In this document: piece by piece, positions 8,078 to 16,974 of the stretch
Layout: each line of letters begins with the position of its first letter
Numbering within the stretch: the first letter of the stretch is position 1
Assembly: GCA_019118605.1 (NCBI GenBank)
Contig: DWYP01000048.1
Coordinates: forward strand, 1-63,896
DNA: 63,896 nucleotides
Source: Candidatus Alistipes faecavium
GTDB taxonomy: Bacteria > Bacteroidota > Bacteroidia > Bacteroidales > Rikenellaceae
Direction of reading: 5' to 3'
Position numbers and translations under genes: made by a program
The notes under the pieces: generated by a model
Databases searched by the model: none
Seen by the model: only the letters and a program-made list of their open reading frames with translations
Told to the model about the DNA's origin: nothing

Positions 8078-9082
8078 TTATCCGAGGGTCAGGGCATCGA
8101 GGCGCGCGCACTCCTCGTCGGTGAAGGAGGTGTTTCGAAGGGCCCGGAGGTTCTCCCCGATCTGGGCCGCCGAGCTGGCCCCGATGATGACCGAAGTCAC
8201 GCGTCCGTCGCGCAGCAGCCACGCCAGCGACATCTCCGCCAGGGTCTGGCCCCGCTGCCGGGCAAGGTCGTTCAGCGCCCGCAGGCGCGCCGACATCTCC
8301 GGAGTCAGCACGTCGCGGTGCAGCGTGCGGTCTTCGGACATGCGCGATCCCGCCGGAATGCCCTCGAGATAACGCCCCGTCAGCAGTCCCTGGGCCAGGG
8401 GCGAGAAGGCCACGAAACCCGAACCGGCGGCAACCGCAAGATCGAGCACACCGCTCGCAACGGGCCCCCGGTCGAGGAGGTTGCAGCGATCCTGAAAGAG
8501 CAGGCACCGCACGTCGCGCGCCGCAAGGTAGTCGAAGGCGAAGCGCGCCGCCTCGAGCGGATAGCGCGAAAGCCCCGCATAGAGGGCCTTGCCGCTGCGC
8601 ACGATGTCGACCAGCGCCTGAAGAGTCTCCTCGAGCGGCGTTTCAGGGTCGCAGCGGTGCGAATAGAAGACGTCGACGTAGTCGAGGCGCATGCGCCGCA
8701 GGCTCTGGTCGAGGCTCGCCATGAGGTACTTGCGAGATCCCCAGTTGCCGTAGGGCCCGGGCCACATGTCGTATCCGGCCTTCGTGGAGATGAACAGCTC
8801 GTCGCGGTAGGGGCGGAACGAGGTCTCCATCAGGCGGCCGAAGTTCTCCTCGGCCGTACCGTATTCGGGGCCGTAGTTGTTGGCCAGGTCGAAGTGCACG
8901 ATGCCGCGGTCGAAGGCGTAGTGGGCCATCCCGCGCACGGCGGAAAAGGTTTGGCGGCTGCCGAAATTGTGCCACAGCCCGAGCGACAGCGCCGGGAGCA
9001 GCACACCGCTGCGCCCGGCCCGGCGGTATTGCATGCCGCCGTCGTAACGCGTCGGCGAAGGTTGGTAAACGGGTTCGATCAT
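8078..9082 (-). CDS. Aldo/keto reductase, YghZ/GpR-like
   Basis: This 334-residue NADPH-dependent reductase closely matches the YghZ subgroup: LPALSLGLWHNFG near the N-terminus, HFDLANNYGP with the catalytic Asp and Tyr, STKAGYDMWPGPYG with the catalytic Lys, and a C-terminal VIIGAS cofactor motif. E. coli YghZ reduces L-glyceraldehyde 3-phosphate and methylglyoxal; the same role is inferred. I chose the start at 9082 (MIEPVYQPSP), because the longer frame to 9160 would run into polA. It is the last gene after queD and polA, 46 bases after polA. Confidence 0.9.
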   Translation of the reverse strand: MIEPVYQPSPTRYDGGMQYRRAGRSGVLLPALSLGLWHNFGSRQTFSAVRGMAHYAFDRGIVHFDLANNYGPEYGTAEENFGRLMETSFRPYRDELFISTKAGYDMWPGPYGNWGSRKYLMASLDQSLRRMRLDYVDVFYSHRCDPETPLEETLQALVDIVRSGKALYAGLSRYPLEAARFAFDYLAARDVRCLLFQDRCNLLDRGPVASGVLDLAVAAGSGFVAFSPLAQGLLTGRYLEGIPAGSRMSEDRTLHRDVLTPEMSARLRALNDLARQRGQTLAEMSLAWLLRDGRVTSVIIGASSAAQIGENLRALRNTSFTDEECARLDALTLG

Positions 9083-9128
9083 GGTATGGTGTTGCAAAGG
9101 GGTTTGTCCGAAACTTCCGGAGCCCGGA

Positions 9129-12005
9129 TCAGTGTGCCTCGAGCCAGTTGCGGCCCACACCGGCGTCGGCCACCAGCCGCACCTTGAGCCGTGCGGCCGC
9201 CTCCATCTCCTCGGTGACGATCCGCGTGACGCGCTCCTGCTCCCCGCGCAGCATGTCGACGACCAGTTCGTCGTGCACCTGCAGGATCACCTTCGAGCGG
9301 ATCCCCTCGGCGGCGAAACGCCGGTGGACGTTGATCATCGCGATCTTCATGATGTCGGCCGCGGAGCCCTGGATCGGGGCGTTCACGGCGTTGCGCTCGG
9401 CAAGGCCCCGGGCCACGGCATTGTGCGAGGAGATGTCGTTCAGGTAGCGGCGGCGTCCGAAGATCGTCGAGACGTAACCGTCCTCCTTGGCCTTTGCGAT
9501 CACCCTGTCCATGTACTCCTTGACCTTGGGATAGGAGGCGAAGTACCCGTCGATGATCTCCCGGGCCTCCTTGCGTGGGATGTCGAGCCGCTGGCTCAGC
9601 CCGAAGGCCGAGATGCCGTAGATAATGCCGAAGTTGGCCGTCTTGGCACGCCGCCGCTCCTCGGGGGTCACCTCCCCGAGCGCCTTGCCGAACAGCCGCG
9701 CCGCCGTGGCGGCATGGATGTCCTCGCCGTGCTCGAAGGCCGCGATGAGCGACTCGTCGCCCGAGAGGTGGGCCATCAGCCGCAGCTCCACCTGGCTATA
9801 GTCGGCCGAGAGCAGCAGGTGGTCGTCGTCCGAGGGGATGAAGGCCCGGCGGATGCGGCGCCCCATCTCGTCGCGCACGGGGATGTTCTGCAGGTTGGGA
9901 TTCGTCGACGAAAGGCGCCCGGTGGCTGTCACGGCCTGGTTGAACGACGTATGGATGCGTCCCGTGCGACGGTTCACAAGCTGCGGAAGCGCCTCGACAT
10001 AGGTCGACAGCAGCTTCTTCACCCCGCGGTACTCGAGCACCAGATCGACGATGCGGTGCTTGCGCGCAAAGGTCTGGAGGTACTCCTCGTCGGTGCAGAA
10101 CTGCTTGGTCTTGGTCATCTTGGGCTTCTCGGCGATACGCATCTTCGCGAAAAGTACCTCGCCCAACTGACGCGTGGAGTTGATGTTGAGCGTCGGCTCC
10201 CCGGCCTCGGCGCGCACCGCCGCCTCGAGTTCCGCGAGTTTGCCGTTCAGCTCCACGGCGTAGACGGCCAGCGCTTCGGTGTCGATGCGCACGCCCGCCA
10301 TCTCGATGTCGGCCAGCACGGCGATCATCGGCTCCTCGATCTGCGAATAGAGGTACTGCAGTCCGAGGCGCTCGACCTCAGGATAGAGCACCTGCTTGAG
10401 CTGCAGGGTGATGTCGGCATCTTCGGCGGCATACTCCTTTGCCCGCTCGACGTTGACCATGTCCATGGTCAGCTGTTTCTGCCCCCGGCCGATGAGCGTC
10501 TCGATCTCGATCGGATGGTAGTTGAGGTAACGCTCCGCAAGGGCGTTCATGTTGTGCCGCGACTCGGGATCGAGCAGGTAATGGAGGATCATCGTGTCGT
10601 AGAGCCTTCCGCGGAGCGTGATGCCCAGGTGGTGGAGCACCATGAGGTCGAACTTGATGTTCTGGCCGATCTTGGCGATCGCGTCGTTCTCGAACAGCGG
10701 ACGCAGGATCTCCACATACTCGGCCGTGGAGGCCTCGGTGAAGGGGATATACCACGCCTTGTGGGGCTCCACGGCCAGCGACATCCCGACGATGCGGTCG
10801 TTGAACAGGTCGAGGCCCGTCGTTTCGGTGTCGAAGCAGAACTCCGGCCAGGCGGAGACCCGGGCCACCGTTTCGCGCAGCTGCCGAGCGTCTTCGACGA
10901 GCGTATATTCGTGGGGCGTGGTCTGGGCCGTGGCCAGCTGCAGCACTTCGGCATCGGGTTCCGGGTCGGAAGCCGCAGCCTCCTCCCTCACAGGTGCCGG
11001 AAGCACCGGATCGCCGAACAGGGAGCCCTGTCCGGCGAGCGCCGCACGCCGCGCGGCCGCAGACTTCGCACGGGCCATGTCCGAAAGCTGCGTCTGCGCC
11101 TCCTGACGCGGGGCGTCGGAGAGCTCCTCGGCAGGGGCGAGGTTCGCAAGGTCGCCCAGAAAAGCCTTGAAATCCAGCTCCGCGAACAGCGCGCGCAGTT
11201 CGTCCAGATGCGGTTCGCACACCGCGAGATCCTCCTCGCGGAAGTCGATCGGCACGTCGAGGCAGATGGTCGTCAGGCGCTTGGCCAGGCGCAGGTTGTC
11301 GGCCCAGGCGGCGATCTTCTCACCCTGCTTGCCCGGGATGCGGTCGACGTTCGCCAGGATGTTCTCCACCGTGCCCCACTCCTGCACCAGCTTGCAGGCG
11401 CCCTTCTCGCCGATGCCCGGCACGCCGGGAATGTTGTCCGAGGCATCGCCCCACAGGGCCAGGATGTCGCGCACGAGCTGCGGATCGTCGATGCCGTAAC
11501 GTTCGCGGATCGCCGCGCGGTCGACAATCTCGATGCTCCCAGCCGCACCCTTTTGCCTGTAGATGCGGCAATGGTCGCGCACCAGCTGCCCGTAGTCCTT
11601 GTCGGGGGTTACCATGTAGACGTCGTATCCCGCCTCGGCGCCCTTTTTCGAAAGGGTGCCGATCACGTCGTCGGCCTCGTATCCCTCGACTTCGAGGATC
11701 GGAATGCACATCGCCTCGAGGATCCGCTTCACGTAGGGAACCGACAGCAGGATGTCCTCGGGCGTCTCCGTACGGTTGGCTTTGTAGGCGGGGAAGATCT
11801 CGCGGCGGAAGCTGCCCCCCTTGGGATCGAAGGCCACGCCCAGCAGGTCGGGACGCTCGCGCTTGAGCATGTCGCGCAGGAACTTCACGAAGCCGAAGAC
11901 CACCGAGGTGTTCATCCCCGCGCGATTGCGCATCGTGCGGCCGAGGAATGCGTAGTAGTATTTGAAGATCAACGCGTAGGCGTCGACAAGGAAGAGTTTT
12001 TTCAT
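9129..12005 (-). CDS. polA: DNA polymerase I
   Basis: PolA performs Okazaki-fragment maturation and repair synthesis. All three domains are present in 958 residues: the N-terminal 5'-3' exonuclease (LFLVDAYALIFK, EADDVIGTL, VTPDKDYGQL), the 3'-5' proofreading exonuclease with intact acidic motifs (FDTETTG, NIKFDLMVL, YAAEDAD), and the polymerase with motif A (LSADYSQVELR) and motif C (QVHDELVVD). Both nuclease activities are therefore expected to be active. queD ends 12 bases upstream, so the two are probably co-transcribed. Confidence 0.97.
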   Translation of the reverse strand: MKKLFLVDAYALIFKYYYAFLGRTMRNRAGMNTSVVFGFVKFLRDMLKRERPDLLGVAFDPKGGSFRREIFPAYKANRTETPEDILLSVPYVKRILEAMCIPILEVEGYEADDVIGTLSKKGAEAGYDVYMVTPDKDYGQLVRDHCRIYRQKGAAGSIEIVDRAAIRERYGIDDPQLVRDILALWGDASDNIPGVPGIGEKGACKLVQEWGTVENILANVDRIPGKQGEKIAAWADNLRLAKRLTTICLDVPIDFREEDLAVCEPHLDELRALFAELDFKAFLGDLANLAPAEELSDAPRQEAQTQLSDMARAKSAAARRAALAGQGSLFGDPVLPAPVREEAAASDPEPDAEVLQLATAQTTPHEYTLVEDARQLRETVARVSAWPEFCFDTETTGLDLFNDRIVGMSLAVEPHKAWYIPFTEASTAEYVEILRPLFENDAIAKIGQNIKFDLMVLHHLGITLRGRLYDTMILHYLLDPESRHNMNALAERYLNYHPIEIETLIGRGQKQLTMDMVNVERAKEYAAEDADITLQLKQVLYPEVERLGLQYLYSQIEEPMIAVLADIEMAGVRIDTEALAVYAVELNGKLAELEAAVRAEAGEPTLNINSTRQLGEVLFAKMRIAEKPKMTKTKQFCTDEEYLQTFARKHRIVDLVLEYRGVKKLLSTYVEALPQLVNRRTGRIHTSFNQAVTATGRLSSTNPNLQNIPVRDEMGRRIRRAFIPSDDDHLLLSADYSQVELRLMAHLSGDESLIAAFEHGEDIHAATAARLFGKALGEVTPEERRRAKTANFGIIYGISAFGLSQRLDIPRKEAREIIDGYFASYPKVKEYMDRVIAKAKEDGYVSTIFGRRRYLNDISSHNAVARGLAERNAVNAPIQGSAADIMKIAMINVHRRFAAEGIRSKVILQVHDELVVDMLRGEQERVTRIVTEEMEAAARLKVRLVADAGVGRNWLEAH

Positions 12006-12017
12006 GCGTCCGGAGTT

Positions 12018-12485
12018 CTATGGGTGGGTGATCGGTTCGTTCTCCTCGGCCAGCCACTCGGCATAGGAGGTGGCCGTTTCGTGCAGCCGCAGGGCCTGGA
12101 GCACAACCCCTTCGGGAAGGCGCGCGGAGATGCGCCGGGCGAAGTCGTCGAGCATGTTCTCGCACGTGGGCTGGTACTCCACCGACACGACGTTGCGGAA
12201 CCGCTCGCAGAGCATCTTCCGCAAGGATTCGCCCTGCGCAGTGGCGCGCAGCACCAGCGCATGGTCGAATCGCGAGACGATCTCCTCGTTGACGATGCGC
12301 TTCAGGACGCCGAAATCCATCACCATGCCGTATTTCGGATCCCGGGGATCCGTCGACGGCGTTCCCTTGACCGTCACGAAGAGACGGTAGGAGTGTCCGT
12401 GAATCTCACGGCAGGGGCCGTCGTAGCCGTCGAGGGCGTGTGCCGCCTCGAACGAAAACTCCTTGGTCAGTCTGATAGTTGCCAT
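12018..12485 (-). CDS. queD: 6-carboxytetrahydropterin synthase (QueD/PTPS family)
   Basis: QueD converts 7,8-dihydroneopterin triphosphate, the FolE product, to 6-carboxytetrahydropterin in preQ0/queuosine synthesis. The 155-residue protein has FSFEAAHAL with a zinc His, CREIHGHSY with the HGH zinc motif, and a C-terminal LHETATSYAEW with the catalytic Glu. A longer frame upstream to 12623 has no support. The start at 12485 (MATIRLTKEF) fits the family, and a minus-strand TATCTTTG box lies only 7 bases before it. It precedes polA by 12 bases. Confidence 0.9.
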   Translation of the reverse strand: MATIRLTKEFSFEAAHALDGYDGPCREIHGHSYRLFVTVKGTPSTDPRDPKYGMVMDFGVLKRIVNEEIVSRFDHALVLRATAQGESLRKMLCERFRNVVSVEYQPTCENMLDDFARRISARLPEGVVLQALRLHETATSYAEWLAEENEPITHP

Positions 12486-12492
12486 AGCAGGA

Positions 12493-12500
12493 CAAAGATA
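12493..12500 (-). promoter_or_regulatory. -7 box of queD, almost touching the start codon
   Basis: TATCTTTG on the minus strand, with 7 bases between it and the ATG at 12485. No clear -33 element. It suggests a leaderless or near-leaderless transcript. Confidence 0.6.
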
Positions 12501-12638
12501 CGAAAAGCGCGAAAAAATCGCTCCCTTTCGGGGCGTGAAATTTGCCCCCTCCTGCCTGCAACAGGCGCAAAAAACAGGCGGAGCCTTTGCAGCCCCGCCC
12601 GCCGTCGGCCCGAAGGCCGGCATGTTTCCGGTCCGCCG

Positions 12639-14405
12639 TTATTCCAGCCCCACGCGGTAGGGCGAATACATCAGGATCCCCTGCTGGCTCAGCGCCTCGC
12701 GCAGCGTGCGGAACTCCTCCATCAGAGGCTCCACCTCCGAGCGGGTGAAGGCCTTGCGGATGCTGACGTTCAGCGACGACAGCACGGCCGCAATCCCCGT
12801 CGGCTGGTCCTTCACCTCGACGACGCGGAAGTTCTCGCCCAGGCCCGCCTTGTCCACGGCCATCGCAATGGCCATCTTCAAACCTCCGTAGGTGTCGATC
12901 AGCCCGACACCGAGCGCCTGCTGTCCCGACCATACGCGGCCTCCGGCGATCTCCAGCACCCGCTCCAGCGGAAGGTTCCGGCCCTCGGAGACGTGTTCGG
13001 TGAAGGTTCCGTAGACCTGATCCACGCCGCGCATGATCATCCCCCGCTGCAGCGGCGTGAGCGGCCCCGTGGTGAGGAAGTCCGACGAGGTGTTGCTCCG
13101 CACGCCGTCGAACGTGATGCCGAGCTTGTTCTTCAGGGCGTCGCGCGGATCGAGGATCATTCCGAAGACCCCGATCGAACCGGTCAGCGTCAGCCGGTCG
13201 GCGACGATCACGTCGGCCGGGCAGGAGATGTAGTATCCGCCGCTCGCGGCATAAGAGCCCATCGAGACGATCACGGGCTTCTCTCCGCGCAGGAGCTCCA
13301 TTTCACGCCAAATGACGTCCGAAGCCAGGGCGCTCCCGCCCGGGGAGTTCACCCGCACGACCACGGCCTTGACCCGCTCGTCGTCGCGCAGCTCCGCGAT
13401 CTTCGCGGCCAGCGTATTGCCGTAGATCTCCTCGCCGTAGCCCTCGCCGTCGACGATCTGTCCCTGTGCATAGAGCACGGCCACACGGTCGGCGGAGAGA
13501 TTGTTCATATCCACGCCCACCATCGAGGCATAGTCGCCCAGGGAGATGAAATCATAATCCTCCGAGAGACCCAGCTCCGCAAAGACATCCTCCATCTGAT
13601 CCTCGTAGAGGATGCCGTCCACGAATCCGTGTGCAAGGGCCTCGGAAGCGAGCGACACCTCGAGGTTGTCGGTCATGCGGCGCATGTCGAGGGAGTCGAT
13701 GCCCCGCGAGGCGCAGACCTCCGAGGAGATCGTGCCCCACATCGAATCGACCAGCGCCTGCATCTGCTCGCGGTTGGCCGGCGACATGCCGTCGAGGATG
13801 AAGGGCTCCACGGCGCTCTTGTACCTGCAGGCCGTCGGGCGGAAGACTTCGGCCCGCAGGTCGAGCTTGTCGAACAGCCCCTTGAAGAACATCGTATTGG
13901 ACGAGAGCCCGTACCACGAAAGCCCCCCTTCGGGCTGGATGTAGATCCTGTCGGCCGCCGAAGCGAGGTAGTACTGCGCCTGCGAATAGTTCTCGTTGTA
14001 GGAGACGACGAACTTCCCGCTCGCGCGGAACTCCGCGAGCGCCGCACGCAGCTCCTCGAGCAATGCCGTGCCGGCGACGTTCTCGTTGAAGCCCATACGG
14101 AGGTAGATGCCCCGGATATGGTCGTCGGCCGCCGCGACCTCGAGCGTCTGCAAGACCTTGAGCAGCGGAAGCTGCCGACGCGTCTGGAGCGTCATCAGGT
14201 CGATGCCCGCCAGCGGATCGGCCGAAGGAGCGTCGACGATCATGTCGGCGAGATCGATCTTCAGCACCGCCTCCTCGGGCAGCGTCACGCTTTTGCTCAT
14301 CGAGCCGGCCAGGCCCAGCAAGAGGAATATCCAAAAGAAAAAGATCAGGATGGCGCCCACCACGAAGGCAAGCACCCCCGCCAGAAAGGTTTTCAAGAAA
14401 TTCAT
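12639..14405 (-). CDS. sppA: Signal peptide peptidase SppA, long (67-kDa) type
   Basis: SppA is a membrane-anchored Ser/Lys protease that degrades signal peptides after secretion. The 588-residue protein has one N-terminal membrane segment (about residues 6-34) and the duplicated S49 domains of the long type. The predicted catalytic Lys is Lys196 in YKSAVEPF, and the nucleophile is Ser388 in SYAASGGYY. NSPGG near residues 353-357 is the conserved Gly-rich element. It has its own promoter, preceded by a palindrome that it shares exactly with the ABC-exporter gene at 57.7 kb. Confidence 0.93.
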   Translation of the reverse strand: MNFLKTFLAGVLAFVVGAILIFFFWIFLLLGLAGSMSKSVTLPEEAVLKIDLADMIVDAPSADPLAGIDLMTLQTRRQLPLLKVLQTLEVAAADDHIRGIYLRMGFNENVAGTALLEELRAALAEFRASGKFVVSYNENYSQAQYYLASAADRIYIQPEGGLSWYGLSSNTMFFKGLFDKLDLRAEVFRPTACRYKSAVEPFILDGMSPANREQMQALVDSMWGTISSEVCASRGIDSLDMRRMTDNLEVSLASEALAHGFVDGILYEDQMEDVFAELGLSEDYDFISLGDYASMVGVDMNNLSADRVAVLYAQGQIVDGEGYGEEIYGNTLAAKIAELRDDERVKAVVVRVNSPGGSALASDVIWREMELLRGEKPVIVSMGSYAASGGYYISCPADVIVADRLTLTGSIGVFGMILDPRDALKNKLGITFDGVRSNTSSDFLTTGPLTPLQRGMIMRGVDQVYGTFTEHVSEGRNLPLERVLEIAGGRVWSGQQALGVGLIDTYGGLKMAIAMAVDKAGLGENFRVVEVKDQPTGIAAVLSSLNVSIRKAFTRSEVEPLMEEFRTLREALSQQGILMYSPYRVGLE

Positions 14406-14443
14406 ATCGTACGTATTTTGATTTCCATATGTTTTCCTGCAGA

Positions 14444-14473
14444 CAAAGATACGAATTTATTACGAAAAACAAA
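14444..14473 (-). promoter_or_regulatory. sppA promoter
   Basis: On the minus strand, -33 TTTG (14470-14473), an 18-base spacer, and -7 TATCTTTG (14444-14451). The sppA ATG is about 38 bases further on. The 19-bp palindrome begins 5 bases upstream of the -33 element. Confidence 0.85.
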
Positions 14474-14478
14474 TAAAA

Positions 14479-14497
14479 TTTATCGTTTTTCGATAAA
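14479..14497. promoter_or_regulatory. 19-bp palindrome upstream of sppA (copy 1)
   Basis: TTTATCG-TTTTT-CGATAAA has 7-bp arms around a 5-base spacer. An identical copy lies at 57806-57824. In both places the spacing to the -33 TTTG (5 bases), the -33 to -7 spacing (18 bases) and the distance to the minus-strand start codon are the same. It is a likely binding site for an unknown regulator. Confidence 0.7.
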
Positions 14498-14536
14498 ATA
14501 TTCCGCCCGTATATATGGAATCCTTAAAATAAGCAT

Positions 14537-14544
14537 TATCTTTG
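14537..14544 (+). promoter_or_regulatory. -7 box of mrp
   Basis: TATCTTTG, 23 bases before the mrp ATG at 14568. No convincing -33 element was seen. Confidence 0.65.
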
Positions 14545-14567
14545 TCGGCAGAAAACCCTTTTGTATC

Positions 14568-15620
14568 ATGGAGGAGAAGATCAAACACCTGCTCGCCTCG
14601 GTCATCCACCCCGAAACGGGTCAGGATCTCGTGACCAGCGGATTCATCGAACATATGGCTGCCGCTGCAGGGAAAATCACCGTCGTACTGCGCTTCGCAA
14701 AGGGCCGCGATCCGTTTGCCGTGAAGATCAAAAACCAGACGGAAGCGCTACTGAAGGAGCATTTCCCCGATCAGGAGGTGCTCGTCGTAGTGAAGGAGGG
14801 CGGAGCGGCTCCGCGTCCGGAGCCGAAGCTCTCGACCACCACGGGAGGCATCGCCAAGGTCATTGCCGTAGCCTCGGGGAAGGGCGGCGTCGGGAAGTCG
14901 ACCGTTACGGCCAACCTGGCCATCGCCCTGCGCAACATGGGATTCCGTGTCGGAGTGCTCGACGCCGACATCTACGGACCCTCGCAACCCCGGATGTTCG
15001 GCGTCGAGGGATATGTCCCCGACGCGGTCGAGGAGCAGGGCATGGACCGCATTGTCCCGGCCGAATCGCTCGGCGTGCGCCTCATGTCGATCGGCTTCTT
15101 CATCAGGCCCACCGACGCCCTGCTGTGGCGGGGTGCGATGGCCGTGAGCGCCCTGAAGCAGATGATCCACCAGACGAAGTGGGGAACGCTCGACTTCCTC
15201 CTGGCCGACCTGCCTCCCGGCACCGGGGACGTACACCTCTCGATCATCGGGGAGCTGAAGATCGACGCCGCGGTGATCGTCTCGACGCCGCAGCAGATCG
15301 CCGTGGCGGATGTCGTGCGCGGGGTGGAGATGTTCCGCAACGAGAACGTCCGCATTCCCGTGGCGGGGATCATCGAGAACATGGCGTGGTTCACCCCCGC
15401 GGAGCTTCCGGAAAACAGGTACTATATTTTCGGACGGGGCGGCGCCCGGAAGTATGCCGCAGAGAACGGTGTCGACTTCCTCGGGGAGATTCCCCTCATC
15501 CAGTCGATCATGGAGGGCAGCGAGGAGGGGCGTCCCGCCACGGGCATCGATCCTCGGGTGGAGGAGTACTACCGTCCGATTGCCGAGAAGGTTGTCGGCA
15601 AAGTGATGAAAAACGGTTGA
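14568..15620 (+). CDS. mrp: Mrp/ApbC-type iron-sulfur carrier P-loop ATPase
   Basis: Mrp/ApbC proteins are MinD-like ATPases that carry Fe-S clusters to apo-proteins. This 350-residue protein has an N-terminal DUF59/MIP18-like domain (residues 1-80), then the deviant Walker A VASGKGGVGKST, the DADIYGPSQP motif, and DLPPGTGD as Walker B region. The C-terminal CxxC seen in the E. coli and Salmonella proteins is absent; that segment reads ENMAWFTPAELPEN. I chose ATG 14568 because it follows a TATCTTTG box and matches the family N-terminus. The frame stays open for kilobases upstream, but only by antisense chance. Confidence 0.92.
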   Translation: MEEKIKHLLASVIHPETGQDLVTSGFIEHMAAAAGKITVVLRFAKGRDPFAVKIKNQTEALLKEHFPDQEVLVVVKEGGAAPRPEPKLSTTTGGIAKVIAVASGKGGVGKSTVTANLAIALRNMGFRVGVLDADIYGPSQPRMFGVEGYVPDAVEEQGMDRIVPAESLGVRLMSIGFFIRPTDALLWRGAMAVSALKQMIHQTKWGTLDFLLADLPPGTGDVHLSIIGELKIDAAVIVSTPQQIAVADVVRGVEMFRNENVRIPVAGIIENMAWFTPAELPENRYYIFGRGGARKYAAENGVDFLGEIPLIQSIMEGSEEGRPATGIDPRVEEYYRPIAEKVVGKVMKNG

Positions 15621-16017
15621 CAAGGTGTCGATAACCGCGTTGACAACCGGTGATAAAAAGTGTAAAACACGTTTCAAAAAAATTTGCTTTTTCCGATCGA
15701 CTCCGGGTATAACGCCCTTTTTCGCAAAAACAAATTTTTTTATCATAAGTTTTCAGGAGGAATATTCCCTGCCGCGCGGGAGCGAATGTTGAAAAAAAGG
15801 GGATGTTGAAATGTGGAAAGATTTTCCGTACAGATGTTGATACATCGTATAAAATATTCATCAACACCAAATTATATTCCGAAAGATGTTGAAGAATTGT
15901 CGGAAAATGTTGATAAGAAAAAATGCGGAAAGGTTATGGACATTATGAACATCCATTATAATCCTTCTTGATTCATTTTTTTTAAATTAAATTAAAAGGA
16001 AAAAGAATAGTCAAACG
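15621..16017. other. Candidate chromosomal replication origin (oriC)
   Basis: This 397-base AT-rich gap between mrp and nadA is packed with sequences close to the DnaA box TGTGGATAA. Examples are TGTCGATAA (15626), TGTTGAAAA (15787), TGTTGAAAT (15804), TGTGGAAAG (15812), TGTTGATAC (15835), the reverse-strand TCATCAACA (15858), TGTTGAAGA (15887) and TGTTGATAA (15908). A nearly pure A/T stretch at about 15951-16012 could be the unwinding element. No TAnnTTTG promoter was seen for nadA. parS-like sites 7 kb away support an origin-proximal location. No dnaA gene is in the window, so this stays a candidate. Confidence 0.6.
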
Positions 16018-16959
16018 ATGAACGTGGAAAAAAACTCCGAGCTGAGCCGCCGCATCGAAGAGCTCAAACGCCGGAAGCGCGCCGTCATCCTGGCGCACTA
16101 CTATACGACGCCCGAAGTGCAGGCCGCAGCCGATTTCCTCGGCGATTCGCTTGCCCTGTCGGTGCGGGCCCGATCGGTCGATGCCGACATCATCCTCTTT
16201 GCCGGAGTGCACTTCATGGCCGAAACGGCCAAGGTGCTCTGCCCCGACAGGAAGGTGCTCATCCCCTGCCCCGAGGCGGGATGCTCGCTGGCCGAGTCGT
16301 GCGACGCCCGGGAGTTCGCCGCCTTCAAAGCCCGATACCCGGGGTACAAGGTCGTTTCGTATGTCAATACGACCGTGGAGGTCAAGGCCCTGACGGACGT
16401 CTGCTGCACCTCGTCCAACGCCCTGAAGGTCGTGGAGTCGCTGCCTGTCGACCAGCCGCTGATCTTCGGGCCCGACCGCAACCTGGGATCCTATATAAAG
16501 AAGCTCACCGGACGGCAGAACATGGTTCTCTGGGACGGCGCGTGCCACGTGCATGAGGAGTTCTCGCTCGAGAAGCTCCTGGAGCTGAAGCGCAGCCATC
16601 CCGGGGCGAAGGTCGTCGCGCACCCCGAGTGCCGGGCCTATATCGTCGAGGTGGCCGACTATGTGGGTTCCACGGCCGGGATCCTCGACTACTGTGGGCA
16701 GAGTGACGCGCAGGAGTTCATCGTGGTGACCGAGGCGGGGATCCTGTGCGAAATGCGCAGGCGCTATCCCGGGAAGAACTTCATCCCGGCGCCTCCCGAC
16801 GATGAGACGTGCGCCTGCAACAACTGCCGTTACATGAAGATGGTGACGCTGGAGAACATCTGCTCGTGCCTCGAGCAGGAGTCTCCGGAGATCGTGCTCG
16901 ACGAGGAGGTGCGGCGCGCCGCCGAGCGGTCGATCCTCAACATGATCGCCATCCGTTGA
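16018..16959 (+). CDS. nadA: Quinolinate synthase A
   Basis: NadA condenses iminoaspartate with dihydroxyacetone phosphate to give quinolinate in NAD synthesis, using a [4Fe-4S] cluster. The 313-residue protein has ILAHYYTTPEVQ, the CTSSNA segment with a cluster Cys, HPEC, and the C-terminal CACNNC with the remaining cluster ligand candidates. Length is normal for the family. No nadB or nadC is adjacent. The following gene begins 15 bases after its stop. Confidence 0.95.
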   Translation: MNVEKNSELSRRIEELKRRKRAVILAHYYTTPEVQAAADFLGDSLALSVRARSVDADIILFAGVHFMAETAKVLCPDRKVLIPCPEAGCSLAESCDAREFAAFKARYPGYKVVSYVNTTVEVKALTDVCCTSSNALKVVESLPVDQPLIFGPDRNLGSYIKKLTGRQNMVLWDGACHVHEEFSLEKLLELKRSHPGAKVVAHPECRAYIVEVADYVGSTAGILDYCGQSDAQEFIVVTEAGILCEMRRRYPGKNFIPAPPDDETCACNNCRYMKMVTLENICSCLEQESPEIVLDEEVRRAAERSILNMIAIR

Positions 16960-16974
16960 CAATACGCCTACAGG

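Noticed and set aside
9082..9160. Longer N-terminus for the aldo/keto reductase
   Set aside because: The extension would overlap the polA 3' end and lacks similarity to the family; MIEPVYQPSP at 9082 fits.
12606..12619. Short UUCG-type hairpin downstream of sppA as a terminator
   Set aside because: The stem is only 5 bp and there is no T run after it on the minus strand.
12486..12623. Longer N-terminus for queD
   Set aside because: The extension would contain the TATCTTTG promoter box and is unlike the family N-terminus.
9081..14567. A 5.5-kb open + strand frame running into mrp (2179 codons in total)
   Set aside because: It is antisense to polA, queD and sppA, which have full domain matches. 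It has Arg/His/Gly/Leu-rich low-complexity composition and no domain, so it arises from GC-rich codon bias. Only the mrp part from 14568 is real.
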